Positions 1 to 10,900 of a stretch of DNA of 64,000 nt are shown here, in pieces. Below the pieces are notes generated by a model. The model did no database searches and had not been told where the DNA came from. It saw only the letters and a list, made by a program, of their open reading frames with translations. Each line of letters starts with the position of its first letter. Within the stretch, counting starts at the first letter, position 1. The DNA lies in the NCBI RefSeq assembly GCF_007746795.1, contig NZ_CP036343.1, positions 62,001 to 126,000 on the forward strand, given 5' to 3'. A program made the translations under genes and the position numbers. Origin of the DNA: Gimesia algae (GTDB lineage: Bacteria; Planctomycetota; Planctomycetia; Planctomycetales; Planctomycetaceae).

Positions 1-706
1 ACTGAGTACGGATGCGGTCGTTGCGCCCCGGGCTCTGTTCACCGAACTCCCCGGCCACCGGTGCGCCGGCATACACGCCGGCTCCGTCTTTCGTCGGGTA
101 GATGCCGAAGAAACGGCCCGCGCCCCAGTGTTCGATGAACGTCTCCTGAGGCAGTTGCGCGGGATCGACCCACCAGACCCAGCCTCCCCAGTGCGTGTGA
201 TAATAAGGCTGTTCGCCGAATACCTGCTGGCGAACTTTGGAATGCAGGCCGTCCGCGCCGACGACCAGATCAAAGGTTTCAATCTTACCATCACTGAACT
301 GGACGGCGACTTCATCTCCTGTCTGACTCAACGATTGAAAAGTTGTGTTGAACCGCAGGTCGACGCCGTCGAGCGCGGAATGCAGCAGTTTGACCAGTTG
401 CGGACGCGTGCAGCTTAAGTTCGGCCCGAAGCGATCCGCGATGGGCGCCATCGACCAGTGCTTGACGAGTTCACCGTGATTGTCGCGGACTTCGTAGTCT
501 TTGCACTCCACACAGTCGGCGGCGAATTTGTCGAACAGACCCAGTCCATGCAGAACGCGATAACCGAGGGGCCAGAGCCCCAGCATGTAACCCGCGTGAT
601 CGAAGTTAGCGGCCCGTTCGATCAGTGTCGGCTGCAGACCCCGCTGTTTGAGCAACGCCGCCAGCGTCATACCACCAATGCCGGCGCCGATAATCAAAAT
701 CCGCAT
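1..706 (-). CDS. FAD-dependent monooxygenase, PHBH/UbiH-like (partial, 3' end outside window)
   Basis: The minus-strand frame starts at ATG 706 behind a GGAGAAAAAG ribosome-binding site and runs off the left edge, so about 235 N-terminal residues are visible. It opens with MRILIIGAGIGGMTLAALL, the GxGxxG dinucleotide-binding fold of flavoprotein hydroxylases, and carries the second flavin signature VVGADGLHSKVR near residue 160. Family knowledge: such enzymes use NAD(P)H and oxygen to hydroxylate aromatic or polyketide-like substrates in the cytoplasm. The substrate-binding C-terminal part is missing, so the substrate cannot be named. No partner gene is visible beside it. Confidence 0.88.
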   Translation of the reverse strand, partial: MRILIIGAGIGGMTLAALLKQRGLQPTLIERAANFDHAGYMLGLWPLGYRVLHGLGLFDKFAADCVECKDYEVRDNHGELVKHWSMAPIADRFGPNLSCTRPQLVKLLHSALDGVDLRFNTTFQSLSQTGDEVAVQFSDGKIETFDLVVGADGLHSKVRQQVFGEQPYYHTHWGGWVWWVDPAQLPQETFIEHWGAGRFFGIYPTKDGAGVYAGAPVAGEFGEQSPGRNDRIRTQ

Positions 707-1159
707 ATCACTTTTTCTCCCTAAAGGGGGCCCATGATTAAGTATGTGCGTTTGTGTACTGTAGCAGACTGGCGCCTTCCCCTGCGAGGCAAATCGGGAA
801 AATGCCCCCGTACAGTCGCCTTGATCAACGGGTTCAATCTTTTCTTCAGTGTTCAATTCGGAAGGGACAAGCCATGAGAGCGCGACGATTCTGGATGTCA
901 AAAGCGGATGGAATCACTTTCTTCATGAGTTATACTGAGAAGTTTCACGGTTTATTCATCACAAATTTAACAAAGCAGGAAACCTGGAGGGAGTGCGAAA
1001 TTCTTCTCTGTGCCGCTGTTTCCCAAGGGTTTGAGGAGTGATACACTCGACAGCAGAGCTTTGCAGAAATGATGAAACTGTAACGCGGGATGGGAAGAGA
1101 TACGGTACAGAATCCGCCAACTTTGACACGGACAGATTTCGCAGCAGGAACGATTAAGT
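707..1159. other. intergenic region without a supported gene
   Basis: Divergent spacer between the monooxygenase and the PQQ protein. Short open frames exist on both strands but lack ribosome-binding sites and show no recognisable protein pattern. A TATACT box lies at 931-936 on the plus strand without a convincing -35 partner. It presumably holds both promoters, but I cannot place them. Confidence 0.5.
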
Positions 1160-4100
1160 ATGAAAAACATGAGAGCCTTTCTATTATTTGTTACTTGCTG
1201 TCTGGCACTATTTCAGGCGGAACTGCAACTGCAGGCAGCCGACTGGCCCACTTACCGGGCCGACGCAGAGCGAACTGGTTTTACAACAGACGGCTTGCCA
1301 GGAGAACTGGCGCTGCAGTGGCGTATTCAGAATTCGCATGCCATCCAGTCCGCCTGGCCACGCAGTACACGGCTGACTTACGACCGTGTGAATCACTGCG
1401 TCATCGCCGATGATCGGGTTTTCTCTGGCGACAGTGTGACCGGAAAAATTCAGGCGGTCGACCTGCAGACCGGAAAACCCGTGTGGGAATATTTTACCGA
1501 AGGACCCGTGCGTTTTGCCCCCACGGTCTGGCAGGATCAACTGCTGGTGACCAGTGATGATGGTTTTCTATATGCATTAAGTGTTGTAGATGGAAGCCTG
1601 TTGTGGAAACACCGGGGCGGCCCGCGTGCAGAGATGGTGGTGGGGAACGAGCGTGTGATCTCCAAATGGCCGGCCCGTGGTGCTGCAGTCGTCGTCGATG
1701 ATACCGTGTACTATGCTGCTGGAATCTGGCCCAGCGATGGAATCTTTCTGCACGCTTTGAACGCGAAAACGGGAGAGCCGGTCTGGTCGAACACGGATTC
1801 AGGCCAGATTTATATGCCGCAACCACACGGCGGCGCCGATGCCAACAGTGGTATCTCAGCACAAGGGTATCTGGCCGTCGCCGGAGATCATCTGCTGGTA
1901 CCCGCCGGGCGTGCCGTGCCAGCGTCGATGAATCGCCTGAACGGTCAATTCGAATATTTTCACCTGCAGAAAAACCGGGCGCAGGGGGGCGGCGATACGA
2001 TTGTGGCTGGCGATCTGTTTTTGAACAGCGGGGTGGTATTCAAGGCAGCCGACGGGGAAGCCATCGCCAAGTCCGCACCTGGTCCCACAGTGGCAACACC
2101 GGACGGCCTGGTGCAGGCGAGCCGGGGAAGCATTTCCCGCTATCAATGGATCGACACCGAAAGCCCGGACCGCAAAGGCAAGCTGGTGCGGGGAAAAGCG
2201 TTGAAACAGATCTGGACAGTCAAGCAGACACAGCCCAGTGTGGCATTGATTATCGCGGGCGACAAAATTGTTTCCGGAGCGAACAATCTGATTGAGACCA
2301 TTGATCTGGAAACCGGTAAACCTCTGTGGTCTTCGCCGGTGGAAGGCACCGCTTACGGACTGGCGGCCAGCAACGCACGACTGCTGGTCAGCACCGATCG
2401 TGGGACGCTCTATGCATTTGGTAATAAGACGACAATACCTGCTTCCGGTAATGAGGCGCAGGTGATGAAGTCACCTTACCCAGCTGATTCTGCAGCTGCC
2501 CGGGCGGCCGCTGAAATCATCAAACGAACCGGCATCGAGAAAGGCTATTGTTTTGACGTCGGCTGTGGTGATGGCGCCTTAGCATATGAACTGGCGACCC
2601 GCACCCGGCTGCGAATTATCGCCATTGAATCCGATCCTGAACTGGTCGCGGTGGCACGTCAGAAGCTGACGGCAGCAGGCGTGTATGGATCGCGCGTGAC
2701 AGTGTTGCAGCGTTCGCTGGATCAAACCAATACGCCGAATAAAGTCGCCAACCTGGTCGTCTCCGGGAGATCCCTTTCAGAGGACCCCGCCACACTTTCC
2801 CAGCAGGAACTGAAACGTTTGCAGCGCCCTTATGGCGGTGTGATCTGTCTGGGGAAACCGGGTGCATTGAAAATCGAGAAGCGGGGCGCGATTGCGGGTG
2901 CCGGCGAATGGACCCACCAGTACGCGGATGCGGCGAACACGCTATGCAGTAATGATAAACTGGTTAACGGCCAGTTAAGCATGTTGTGGTATCGCGATTT
3001 CGATTTTGTCATTCCCTCGCGACATGGTCGCGGGCCTGCTCCCTTGTACTCAAAAGGGCGCCTGTTTCATGAAGGCAATGATGGCCTGCTGGCAGTGGAT
3101 GCGTATAACGGTCATGAACTGTGGCGGTTTAAAATCGAGGGCGTGCTGGCCGCCTACGATGGTGATGAATTGATGGGCGCTTCGGGAACCGGCAGCAACT
3201 ATTGCCTGGGAGGCGATTCCGTATTCATCCGTCATGAGGAACACTGTTTTCAACTGGACGCTGCCACGGGAGAACTGCTGCATACATACGACGTCCCTCC
3301 CTCAGATGATCCCAAAGCAGAGAAAACGAAACAACCCTGGGGATATATTGCCTGGCATGACGGCATGTTAATTGGCACTGCCGCAGATCCCAAGCATGTG
3401 GTCGCGTATCGCTATCATGCGACGACCGGAGATATGACGAAACAATTGACAGAGTCAACCCGCCTGTTCGCCTTTGATACGAAAACCAGGAAACTGAAAT
3501 GGCAGTACGAGCCAGAAGATTCGATTCGACATAACGCCATTGCGATTGCGAACGAGAAACTCTACCTGATCGATCGTCCGCTGGCTGATTTTGATCGTAC
3601 CAAAGAGACGCGCAGTAAACCGATTCCCAAAACCGCCAAACATGCCACCGGTCAACTGTTGTGCCTGAGTATCCACGATGGTTATGTTTTGTGGAAAAAC
3701 AAGGAGGATATCTATGGCACGATGATCGCCGTCAGTGCCGAAAACGAGGCGCTGCTGATGAGCTATCAACCGACGAGCTTCAAGCTCTCCTCCGAAAAGG
3801 GAGGCCGGTTGAGTGTCTTTAACAGTACGACGGGAGAAAAAACCTGGGAGGCCAAAGCCAACTACAGATCACGGCCACTGATTAACGGAAAAACCGTGTA
3901 TGCCCAGGGTGGTGCCTGGAATCTGAAATCGGGCAAGCCCCAGCCTTTTAACTTCAAACGTTCTTACGGTTGTGGCATTCTTGCCAGTTGCGAAAACATG
4001 ATGTTCTTCCGGTCGGCGACGTTGGGTTATTTCGACTTCAATAAAAACGACAGCATTGAAAACTACGGAGGCGTCCGTCCCGGCTGCTGGATCAATGCGA

Positions 4101-4204
4101 TCCCTGCCGGTGGTCTGGTGCTGGTCCCCGATGCCTCAGCCGCCTGCAGTTGCAGTTATCTGAATAAGTCCTGGTTCGCGCTGGAAACACAGACGGTGAA
4201 ATAG
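1160..4204 (+). CDS. exported PQQ-like beta-propeller protein with an internal SAM-methyltransferase domain
   Basis: A 1014-residue protein beginning with a signal peptide (hydrophobic stretch FLLFVTCCLALFQA, probable cleavage after LQAA, mature DWPTYRADAERTG, a typical start of planctomycete PQQ-propeller proteins). Residues about 30-430 form PQQ/BamB-like repeats (LQTGKPVWEYF, LETGKPLWSS). Residues about 440-575 form a class I methyltransferase fold with the glycine-rich motif DVGCGDGALAYEL and an acidic strand end (IIAIESDPEL). Residues about 600-1014 return to propeller repeats and end in a cysteine-rich tail (CSCSY). The architecture is seen directly; methyl transfer is inferred from the motif. 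An exported methyltransferase domain would lack cytoplasmic SAM, so it may be structural or the protein may stay inside. No partner genes suggest a pathway. Confidence 0.85.
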   Translation: MKNMRAFLLFVTCCLALFQAELQLQAADWPTYRADAERTGFTTDGLPGELALQWRIQNSHAIQSAWPRSTRLTYDRVNHCVIADDRVFSGDSVTGKIQAVDLQTGKPVWEYFTEGPVRFAPTVWQDQLLVTSDDGFLYALSVVDGSLLWKHRGGPRAEMVVGNERVISKWPARGAAVVVDDTVYYAAGIWPSDGIFLHALNAKTGEPVWSNTDSGQIYMPQPHGGADANSGISAQGYLAVAGDHLLVPAGRAVPASMNRLNGQFEYFHLQKNRAQGGGDTIVAGDLFLNSGVVFKAADGEAIAKSAPGPTVATPDGLVQASRGSISRYQWIDTESPDRKGKLVRGKALKQIWTVKQTQPSVALIIAGDKIVSGANNLIETIDLETGKPLWSSPVEGTAYGLAASNARLLVSTDRGTLYAFGNKTTIPASGNEAQVMKSPYPADSAAARAAAEIIKRTGIEKGYCFDVGCGDGALAYELATRTRLRIIAIESDPELVAVARQKLTAAGVYGSRVTVLQRSLDQTNTPNKVANLVVSGRSLSEDPATLSQQELKRLQRPYGGVICLGKPGALKIEKRGAIAGAGEWTHQYADAANTLCSNDKLVNGQLSMLWYRDFDFVIPSRHGRGPAPLYSKGRLFHEGNDGLLAVDAYNGHELWRFKIEGVLAAYDGDELMGASGTGSNYCLGGDSVFIRHEEHCFQLDAATGELLHTYDVPPSDDPKAEKTKQPWGYIAWHDGMLIGTAADPKHVVAYRYHATTGDMTKQLTESTRLFAFDTKTRKLKWQYEPEDSIRHNAIAIANEKLYLIDRPLADFDRTKETRSKPIPKTAKHATGQLLCLSIHDGYVLWKNKEDIYGTMIAVSAENEALLMSYQPTSFKLSSEKGGRLSVFNSTTGEKTWEAKANYRSRPLINGKTVYAQGGAWNLKSGKPQPFNFKRSYGCGILASCENMMFFRSATLGYFDFNKNDSIENYGGVRPGCWINAIPAGGLVLVPDASAACSCSYLNKSWFALETQTVK

Positions 4205-4457
4205 TTTTTTGGTACGGAGTCGGAATTCTCCACGGTCGCTGACTTCTGGTGAGAACAGGTTCGCTTTTCAAACGCAGCAATGCGAGAGAATCCTCAAGGA
4301 GTCCGCGGTTCTACATTAATACATTCAGTGCAGAAACGATCTTGTTTCGGTAGGTTTCATTCTGTTACACTGAGCGCCCCTGCATACGATTGAAATTTTT
4401 GAACCTGTTCATCGTACTTTTACAGGTCTGGCATCGGACCAGACGGGGGATTCTCTG

Positions 4458-5375
4458 ATGTATTTTCGCTTAACCACGTGTGTCTGCCTGCTCTCACTCT
4501 ATTGTTCGACGACTGTTGCTGAAGAACCGGTATCCCCTGCGAATCAGGACGCTATTGATAAGCTCGTCAAAATCAGTACTGAAGTAAAAATACAGCTCCG
4601 CAGTTATACAGCGGAAGGACACTTCCGGGAATATGACATTGCAGGTGATGACTTTCCTCTGTTGAGGGAAGCGAAGATTACAGCGAAGTGCAACGGGGCG
4701 CGATATTATCTCAGCCTGGAATTTACGACTCTTCAGGAACCATATCAGCGTCGTGCGATTCCGCAGGAAGCGTATCAGCGGCGTGTGATTCTGTTTGACG
4801 GGAGTACGCTTGCCACCAGTCGTTTCTCACCACGAATTTCTGTGACCGGGGCCGCGGGAGATTTGTTTCCTGCCCGCGCTTCGCGATCAGGCATCGTCTC
4901 CCCGCAAATCGCTCATTTCCCCTGGGACATCGCCCACCTGGATCGGGAAGTCTGCTATTTCCCGATGGTGATTGAAAACCTGGGTCGAGACAGACTCGCC
5001 TGTTCCTATACGCCGCAAGGAGACATTACAGCGGGGTATCTGGTTGGCCGACAGGGGAAGGCGGGAAAAGTCGATTTGCTGTTTCGAAAAAAAGACGGTT
5101 TTCATCTGGGCAGCTATCGCTGTGAAAACCCGCAGAGAAAACTGATGCAGTCGAATGATCTAGCATGGACGCAAATTGACGGCGTCTGGTGCGTCAAGAA
5201 GATGATTGAAGTCTCTTACATCGCGAACAAAAAATGGGAGCTGGAATTCAATACGATCAAGCCGAATGCCGCCATTGAAGAAAATACGTTTGCACTGGAA
5301 GCACTCGAGTTGCCTGCCCGGTCACGGATCATCGAGCGGGGGCCGGTAACACGCATCACACGTGTCGCAGAGTAA
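4458..5375 (+). CDS. secreted hypothetical protein, 305 residues
   Basis: Begins with a clear signal peptide (MYFRLTTCVCLLSLYCSTTVAEEP) behind a GGGGGA ribosome-binding site. The mature protein is beta-rich with no motif I recognise. The spacing of strands and the late segment WCVKKMIEVSYIANKKWELEF faintly recall LolA/outer-membrane-lipoprotein-sorting folds common in planctomycete secreted proteins, but this is a weak impression. It faces the next gene tail to tail with about 75 bases between them and no strong terminator. Function unknown. Confidence 0.75.
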   Translation: MYFRLTTCVCLLSLYCSTTVAEEPVSPANQDAIDKLVKISTEVKIQLRSYTAEGHFREYDIAGDDFPLLREAKITAKCNGARYYLSLEFTTLQEPYQRRAIPQEAYQRRVILFDGSTLATSRFSPRISVTGAAGDLFPARASRSGIVSPQIAHFPWDIAHLDREVCYFPMVIENLGRDRLACSYTPQGDITAGYLVGRQGKAGKVDLLFRKKDGFHLGSYRCENPQRKLMQSNDLAWTQIDGVWCVKKMIEVSYIANKKWELEFNTIKPNAAIEENTFALEALELPARSRIIERGPVTRITRVAE

Positions 5376-5449
5376 ATATCGCAGGTCGCCAACCAGCGGT
5401 ATTGCAAATCAAAGAAGCTGATAATTTTCTGCTCCATGCAACGAGATTA

Positions 5450-7765
5450 TTACTTCTGCATCGTCAATGTACCCAGATCAAGGGCTTCAGAACTAAATCC
5501 GTTTTCCACAGGGGGCACGGTAAAATGGACGTCGGTTAAGCTGCCCACGGCATGCTTCTGATCTCTGAAGGTGACTTTCAGGACATAGTCTCCCGGCGGC
5601 ACATCGTCGATACGAAAGGTACCATCGCGGGCAATGCTGGCAGTGAGGCTGGGAGATTCGGCCAGTAATTGGCTGCGCGCCTGCTGATATTTCTGATAGA
5701 CGACTTTCTCCACTTCATACGCCGGTGATTTTCTCCAGGCCAGTACCCAGTCGCGAAAGTGGAGAGGGTCTTTCCTGGCCGCTTCTAGTGATAACATTCC
5801 CGCGGGTGGCGTTAGATAGCGATGCGCGTCAACCAGCGCGAAGGCCCAGAGGACTTCCCCCTGATGATTGACAGGCGCTGCGAGTTTACCGATTACCGGT
5901 CGACCGGTGCCTCCCAGGTCCAGCGAGATCGTTTCTCCGGCGACAAAATCGACGGGTACTCGGACCGATGAAGTGGGTTCAGAGGAGCCTGCATTGACGG
6001 TCAGCTTGATGCGGCGGTTAATGCGTCCGTGTCCCGGAAAGACACGTTCAAACACATAACGACCGTCTTTACCCGTGGTCGTGTCGTGGTGGGTGAAGAT
6101 ATTCGGAACGCCTTCACCGTAAGACGGGCTCACATTGCTGAAGATGGTAAGCGGAACTCCCGCAACCGGCTTTGTGCCGACACGAAACGTACCTTCAATG
6201 CGCGCCCAGGGTGTGAGAGTGACGGTTTCCGGGATCGCCCCTTTTTCCGATTTGAGGTGCGCGTAACCGGCCGGATGCGTGATCATCAGCTGGAATGGTT
6301 CTGTCCGTGCCGGAATGCTGAAATGCCCTTTTGCATCCGACTTGAGCTGTGTGGCGATCGTCGAACCGTCATCAATTTCACCATTCTCAACGTTGATCTG
6401 TGAGTCGGCGACACCGAGGGCAATCTTTGCGCCTGCCGCCGGTTTCCCCGCTGCTGTCATCAGGGTCGCAGCGATATCTTGTGCCGGTTTCAGAGCAAAA
6501 TCAATCTCGATTTCTCCCTCATCGGTTTTGATATCACGCGAGACAGCCAGTTGATAACCGGTGGCTTCGATTCGTACCAGATGTGCCGGATAGTCGTGTT
6601 TCAGGCGAACGCGATATGTTCCATCGGTAGCGTCGAAACTGTCGCGGGGAATCCAGTTCATGCCGAGGCGAGGATCGCTGTTGCGCAGCCCGGGGGTGAC
6701 ATGAAACTGTTTGATCGGTTGTTTTGTCTTCGCATCAATCACACGTCCCGAGACCACCAGGGCCGGAGGCGGAGTGAAGACATATTCCTTTTCTCGGGCG
6801 ATGAGCGGTTCTTGGGAGAGCTGCATTCCACCGGGACGACAGATGTCGGCCTGAAATTCATCCAGGGGGGCTTCGTCCCATTCCCAGATGCCATGCTCGT
6901 CGGCGTACTGGCTGACATGGTCGAACTCGAAGTAATCGATTCTGCCGCGCCAGCGCTGGAAAAAAATGCGTGCCTTGGGAATCCCTTTCCCGTTTTCATC
7001 GACGACACGTATGCGGATCTTACCGCCGGGTTTAAGGACAAAGTCGACCGGTTCCATCTCCGGGGCCACGCGAACTTCTTTCACTTCCAGTGCGCGGCCC
7101 TTTGCGGATGCCACAATACGCGTCACGCGGGGTTCACAACCGCTGAGCAGATAGACGCCAAACTCATCCGTTTTTGTTTCGCGAATTTCATTCAGGAATT
7201 TAGTGCGAATCAGCGCGCCGCCAACAGGTTTGCCGTTTTCATCCGTCACACTGCCCGTGATGTTCAATCCCTGCCCCAGTGTGATTTTCGCGGAAGGACG
7301 CGCATTGGCTTTCACTTCGAAGACACTGCGATTAATCCGTTTTCGCCAGGGACCATACTCGGGGTGATTGATGGCGATAAAAACTTCCGATTCAGAATCA
7401 GGAACGTAATCGAACTGCCATTGACCTGTTGTATTCGTTGTGATTTTCGTGTTGACAGCCGGTCGTTTGACATCTTTGTTCCGTCTATAACGGCGCACAT
7501 CCACCGAGATATTCGCATCGGCGACGGGCTGTCCTGCTTTGTCAACAATGATCCCTCCCACAGTCCAGTACTTGTCTGCAGGGGCTTTCGTGTTCTTCTT
7601 GTCTTGCGCGCTCGCCAGATTGAGGGGGTGAATTCCCACGATCAGACTCAAGAGGATGATCAGCCCAATTAGAATTCGAAAGCTTCTGACAGAATTCCCG
7701 TGTCGAGGCACATCAGAAATGGGTTGCGATGCCGGTCGGGACGACGTGGTATCAAAAATTGTCAT
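5450..7765 (-). CDS. membrane-anchored or secreted carboxypeptidase-regulatory-like protein, paralogue of the BlaR1-like ectodomain
   Basis: ATG 7765 (MTIFDTTSS) is chosen over an upstream TTG because GAGGTG lies five bases before it. One hydrophobic segment (ILIGLIILLSLIVGIHPLNLASA) acts as signal or anchor; the remaining roughly 720 residues are repeated beta-sandwich modules of the carboxypeptidase-regulatory/CNA-B type (GGIIVDKAGQPVADANISV, GSVTDENGKPVGGALIRTK). They align almost end to end with the C-terminal part of the adjacent 7994-12679 product, including LDEFQADICRPGGMQL and the shared ending FTVPPVENGFSSEA. It is third in the blaI-blaR1 direction and separated by 228 bases. The likely origin is duplication of the ectodomain. 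No enzymatic motif is seen; binding of a cell-envelope ligand is only a guess. Confidence 0.83.
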   Translation of the reverse strand: MTIFDTTSSRPASQPISDVPRHGNSVRSFRILIGLIILLSLIVGIHPLNLASAQDKKNTKAPADKYWTVGGIIVDKAGQPVADANISVDVRRYRRNKDVKRPAVNTKITTNTTGQWQFDYVPDSESEVFIAINHPEYGPWRKRINRSVFEVKANARPSAKITLGQGLNITGSVTDENGKPVGGALIRTKFLNEIRETKTDEFGVYLLSGCEPRVTRIVASAKGRALEVKEVRVAPEMEPVDFVLKPGGKIRIRVVDENGKGIPKARIFFQRWRGRIDYFEFDHVSQYADEHGIWEWDEAPLDEFQADICRPGGMQLSQEPLIAREKEYVFTPPPALVVSGRVIDAKTKQPIKQFHVTPGLRNSDPRLGMNWIPRDSFDATDGTYRVRLKHDYPAHLVRIEATGYQLAVSRDIKTDEGEIEIDFALKPAQDIAATLMTAAGKPAAGAKIALGVADSQINVENGEIDDGSTIATQLKSDAKGHFSIPARTEPFQLMITHPAGYAHLKSEKGAIPETVTLTPWARIEGTFRVGTKPVAGVPLTIFSNVSPSYGEGVPNIFTHHDTTTGKDGRYVFERVFPGHGRINRRIKLTVNAGSSEPTSSVRVPVDFVAGETISLDLGGTGRPVIGKLAAPVNHQGEVLWAFALVDAHRYLTPPAGMLSLEAARKDPLHFRDWVLAWRKSPAYEVEKVVYQKYQQARSQLLAESPSLTASIARDGTFRIDDVPPGDYVLKVTFRDQKHAVGSLTDVHFTVPPVENGFSSEALDLGTLTMQK

Positions 7766-7993
7766 GAATTCACCTCGTTGGTAGCGTTCAACGTGAAACA
7801 AGTCTGGTTTCGTACTGATTCAGGCGCTCTCAGCCGTCGGGATGACATCAGGCGATCGAGTGAGTGCCATCCTGCTTTCGCTGTGCGCGATCTGTAACAT
7901 ACATCTATGCACGGTATTCAATCATGTAGATCAGGTCAGGAAATTGTTGTTTTTCTACAGGGGAAAACGAAATGAGAACAGGCAGTATGGTTT

Positions 7994-10900
7994 TTATTTC
8001 AGCGTGAGTGTGCCCAGATCAACGGCTTCAGAACTAAATCCGTTTTCCACAGGGGGCACGGTAAAATGCAGATCGCCTACGTAGCCGGGGTTATTTTCCC
8101 GTTCGTAGAAGTTGACGCTGAGGACATACTCTCCCGGCGGAACATCGTCGATCCGGAATGAACCGTCGCGGGCAACACTGGCATTGATGCGTGGCGTTTC
8201 ATCGAGCCGTTTGCTGCGGGCCTCCGTATATCGTTCGTAAATCACTTTTTCAGCCGGATAGTCTTTTGACTTTTGCCAGGCGGTATACCAGGCTTGAAAG
8301 CCACGGGGATTATTGTTGATGGCTTCCAGAGGCAACATGCCGGTGGGGGGTTTGAAATATTCGTGGGCAGAAAGATGTGCTAATGGCCAGACCACATTGC
8401 CCGTGTGCGTCTCAGACGGTTTGAGTTTTCCGATGACGGGTCGCCCTGAGCCTCCCAGGTTGAGTGCCTTCGTTTCACCGGCTTTCAATTCTATGGGTAT
8501 CTGAATTGCCGAAGTCGCTTCAGTTGCGCCCTGTCTGACCATATAAGTAATGCTGCGACCAACGCGGGTCTGCCCGGGAAAGGCCCGGTCAAACACGTAA
8601 CGGCCATTTTGATCGGTTTTAATTTCATTCTGTGTAAAAATACTGGGACCCTCGTCACTTGAAGAGCTGATACCGTTATTCAACCCCAATGCGAGTTTCA
8701 CGCCTGCCGCCGGTTGTTTTCCAATAGTGAATGTACCTTCAATCCGCGCCCAGGGGGTGAGTTGTATCGGGTCGGGAATGGGTCCTGTTTCCGACTTGAG
8801 GTATGCGAAGCCGGCAGGATGGAGAATGATCAGTTGAAACGGTTCATTTCGGGGGGGTATACCGAAGTGGCCTGCCTCATCGCTTTTCAATACGGTGGCA
8901 TATGTCTGCCGGGTCCCCAGTCGACCCTGTCGGATACTGATCTGCGAACCGGCAATCCCGACAGCGATCTCTGCAGCAGCTGCCGGTTTGCCCTCCGCAG
9001 TCAGAATCGTGGCAGCAATATCTCTGGCAGGTTTTAAGGCAAAATCGTAAGACACGCTTTCTTCATTGGGCTTGAAAGCGCGGGACGTGGCGACTTCATA
9101 GCCGTCTGCTTCAATCCGCACAAAGTGCGCCGACTCGCCACGCGTGATACGAAGCTGATATTTACCATCTGAGGCGGTGAAACTGTCGGATGAGTTCCAG
9201 GACAGACGGGTCCGCGAATTGTCTCTTTCAGCTCCCGGAGTAACGCGAAACTTTTTGATGGGCTGCTTCGTCACCGCGTCGATCACATTACCTGAAATCA
9301 CTAACGCTTTGGGTGGATGGAATACATATTCTTCTGCGCGAGCCAACAGCTTCTGATTGGCGAGTTGCATGCCTCCCGGACGGCAGATGTCGGCCTGGAA
9401 TTCGTCCAGCGGCGCTTCATCCCATTCCCAGATCCCGTTCTTATCGGTGTAATGGTTCACATTGTCAAACTCAAAGAGATTGTACCACGCCCCGCGCCAG
9501 CGTTGGAAATAGATGCTGGCTTTGGGGATGCCTTTCCCGTTTTCATCAACGACACGCACCCGAATTTTTCCACCAGGCTTCAAAGAGAAATCGACCGGTT
9601 CCATCTGTGGAGCCACTTCGACTTCCTGAACTTCAGGAGCCCGGCCTTTCGCGGTTACGGCAACCCGTGTCAGCTTGGGTTCGCAGCCGGAAATCAGGTA
9701 AACGCCAAACTCATCAGTGGTCGCTTTGCGAATGTCGTTTACGAATTTCGTGCGGACCAGTGCGCCGGCGATCGGTTTTCCGTTCTCATCTGTCACGCTG
9801 CCAGTGATGTTCAGCCCCTCTTCCAGAGTGATTTTTCCTGAGGGGCTGGCATTGGCTTTCACTTCAAATTCACTGCGGGCCACGCGCTGTCGCCAGGGAC
9901 GGTAGTCGGGATGATCAATATCAATGTGCACCTCTGCTTTGGAGGCAGGAACGTAATCAAAGTGCCATTGCCCTTTGTCATCGGTGATGATTTTTGTGCC
10001 GACACCTAATCTACTGGTATCGCCGGGTCGTTTTTTGAAATTCACGCTGGGCGAAATATTGGCACCTGCGATCGGTTTGCCTGCTTCGTCAACAATGATG
10101 CCACCCACCTTCCAGCCTGCATCCAGAATCGCTGTGAATTCATCTGGAATTATGCTGGAACTCCAACTGGCCCAGTAGGGCGCGTAACCTGGTGCTTTGA
10201 TACTGAGGTTGAAGCGTTTCATGTGATGAGGTATGCGAAACAGGAGTGTGCCTTTAGCATTCGTTTTCACAAACGGTCCATAGGTCGCGTCACGCAGGAA
10301 TTGACCACGGATAATCTGATCTGGCTTGGGAGCGGGATCGCTGCGTATTTCGACGGTCGTATCAGGAATTGGTTTGCCGTCCGGGTCAACAACGTTCAGT
10401 CGAAACTGCCGCGTCATTTTCGGATCACGGGCATAGACCAGTTCGAAATGAACCGGTTTATCGGGGTGAATGTAGCGAATGCCGTCTTCCAGTTCCGGCT
10501 GATTCGGATCATCGGTAATCCGCAGTGGTTCGGAGGGAGTGCGGCTGATGAGTTTGTGGCCAAAGCGTTGATTTTGGCCGAACAGTTCGACGTCGTGTGT
10601 CCCCACGCCATAAGGAGAAGTCTCAGACGCCTCGACGCGGTTGATGGGACCAAAGCGGATTCCGAAGCTGTTTTTTCCGTCGATACCACCCCCGCGGGTG
10701 CGCACGTGCTTGTCGCTGTTTACAAGGCGAATTCCGACGCCACCATAGATCATTGATTTGCCATCATCGGCTTTCGCAGTGCCTGTGATTTGAAACGGGT
10801 CCTGGAAAATCTTTTCTGCGCTGCTGGTCAGCTGGAGTTCTGTCGTGTTACCGGCTTCCACTTGAGCACTGCCGATTTTCGGGTAGCGAAATTCATCTTG

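Noticed and set aside
6479..7672. 397-codon plus-strand open frame
   Set aside because: It lies antisense inside the 5450-7765 gene, lacks a ribosome-binding site, and its translation has no domain pattern, whereas the minus-strand protein is clearly homologous to the neighbouring gene.
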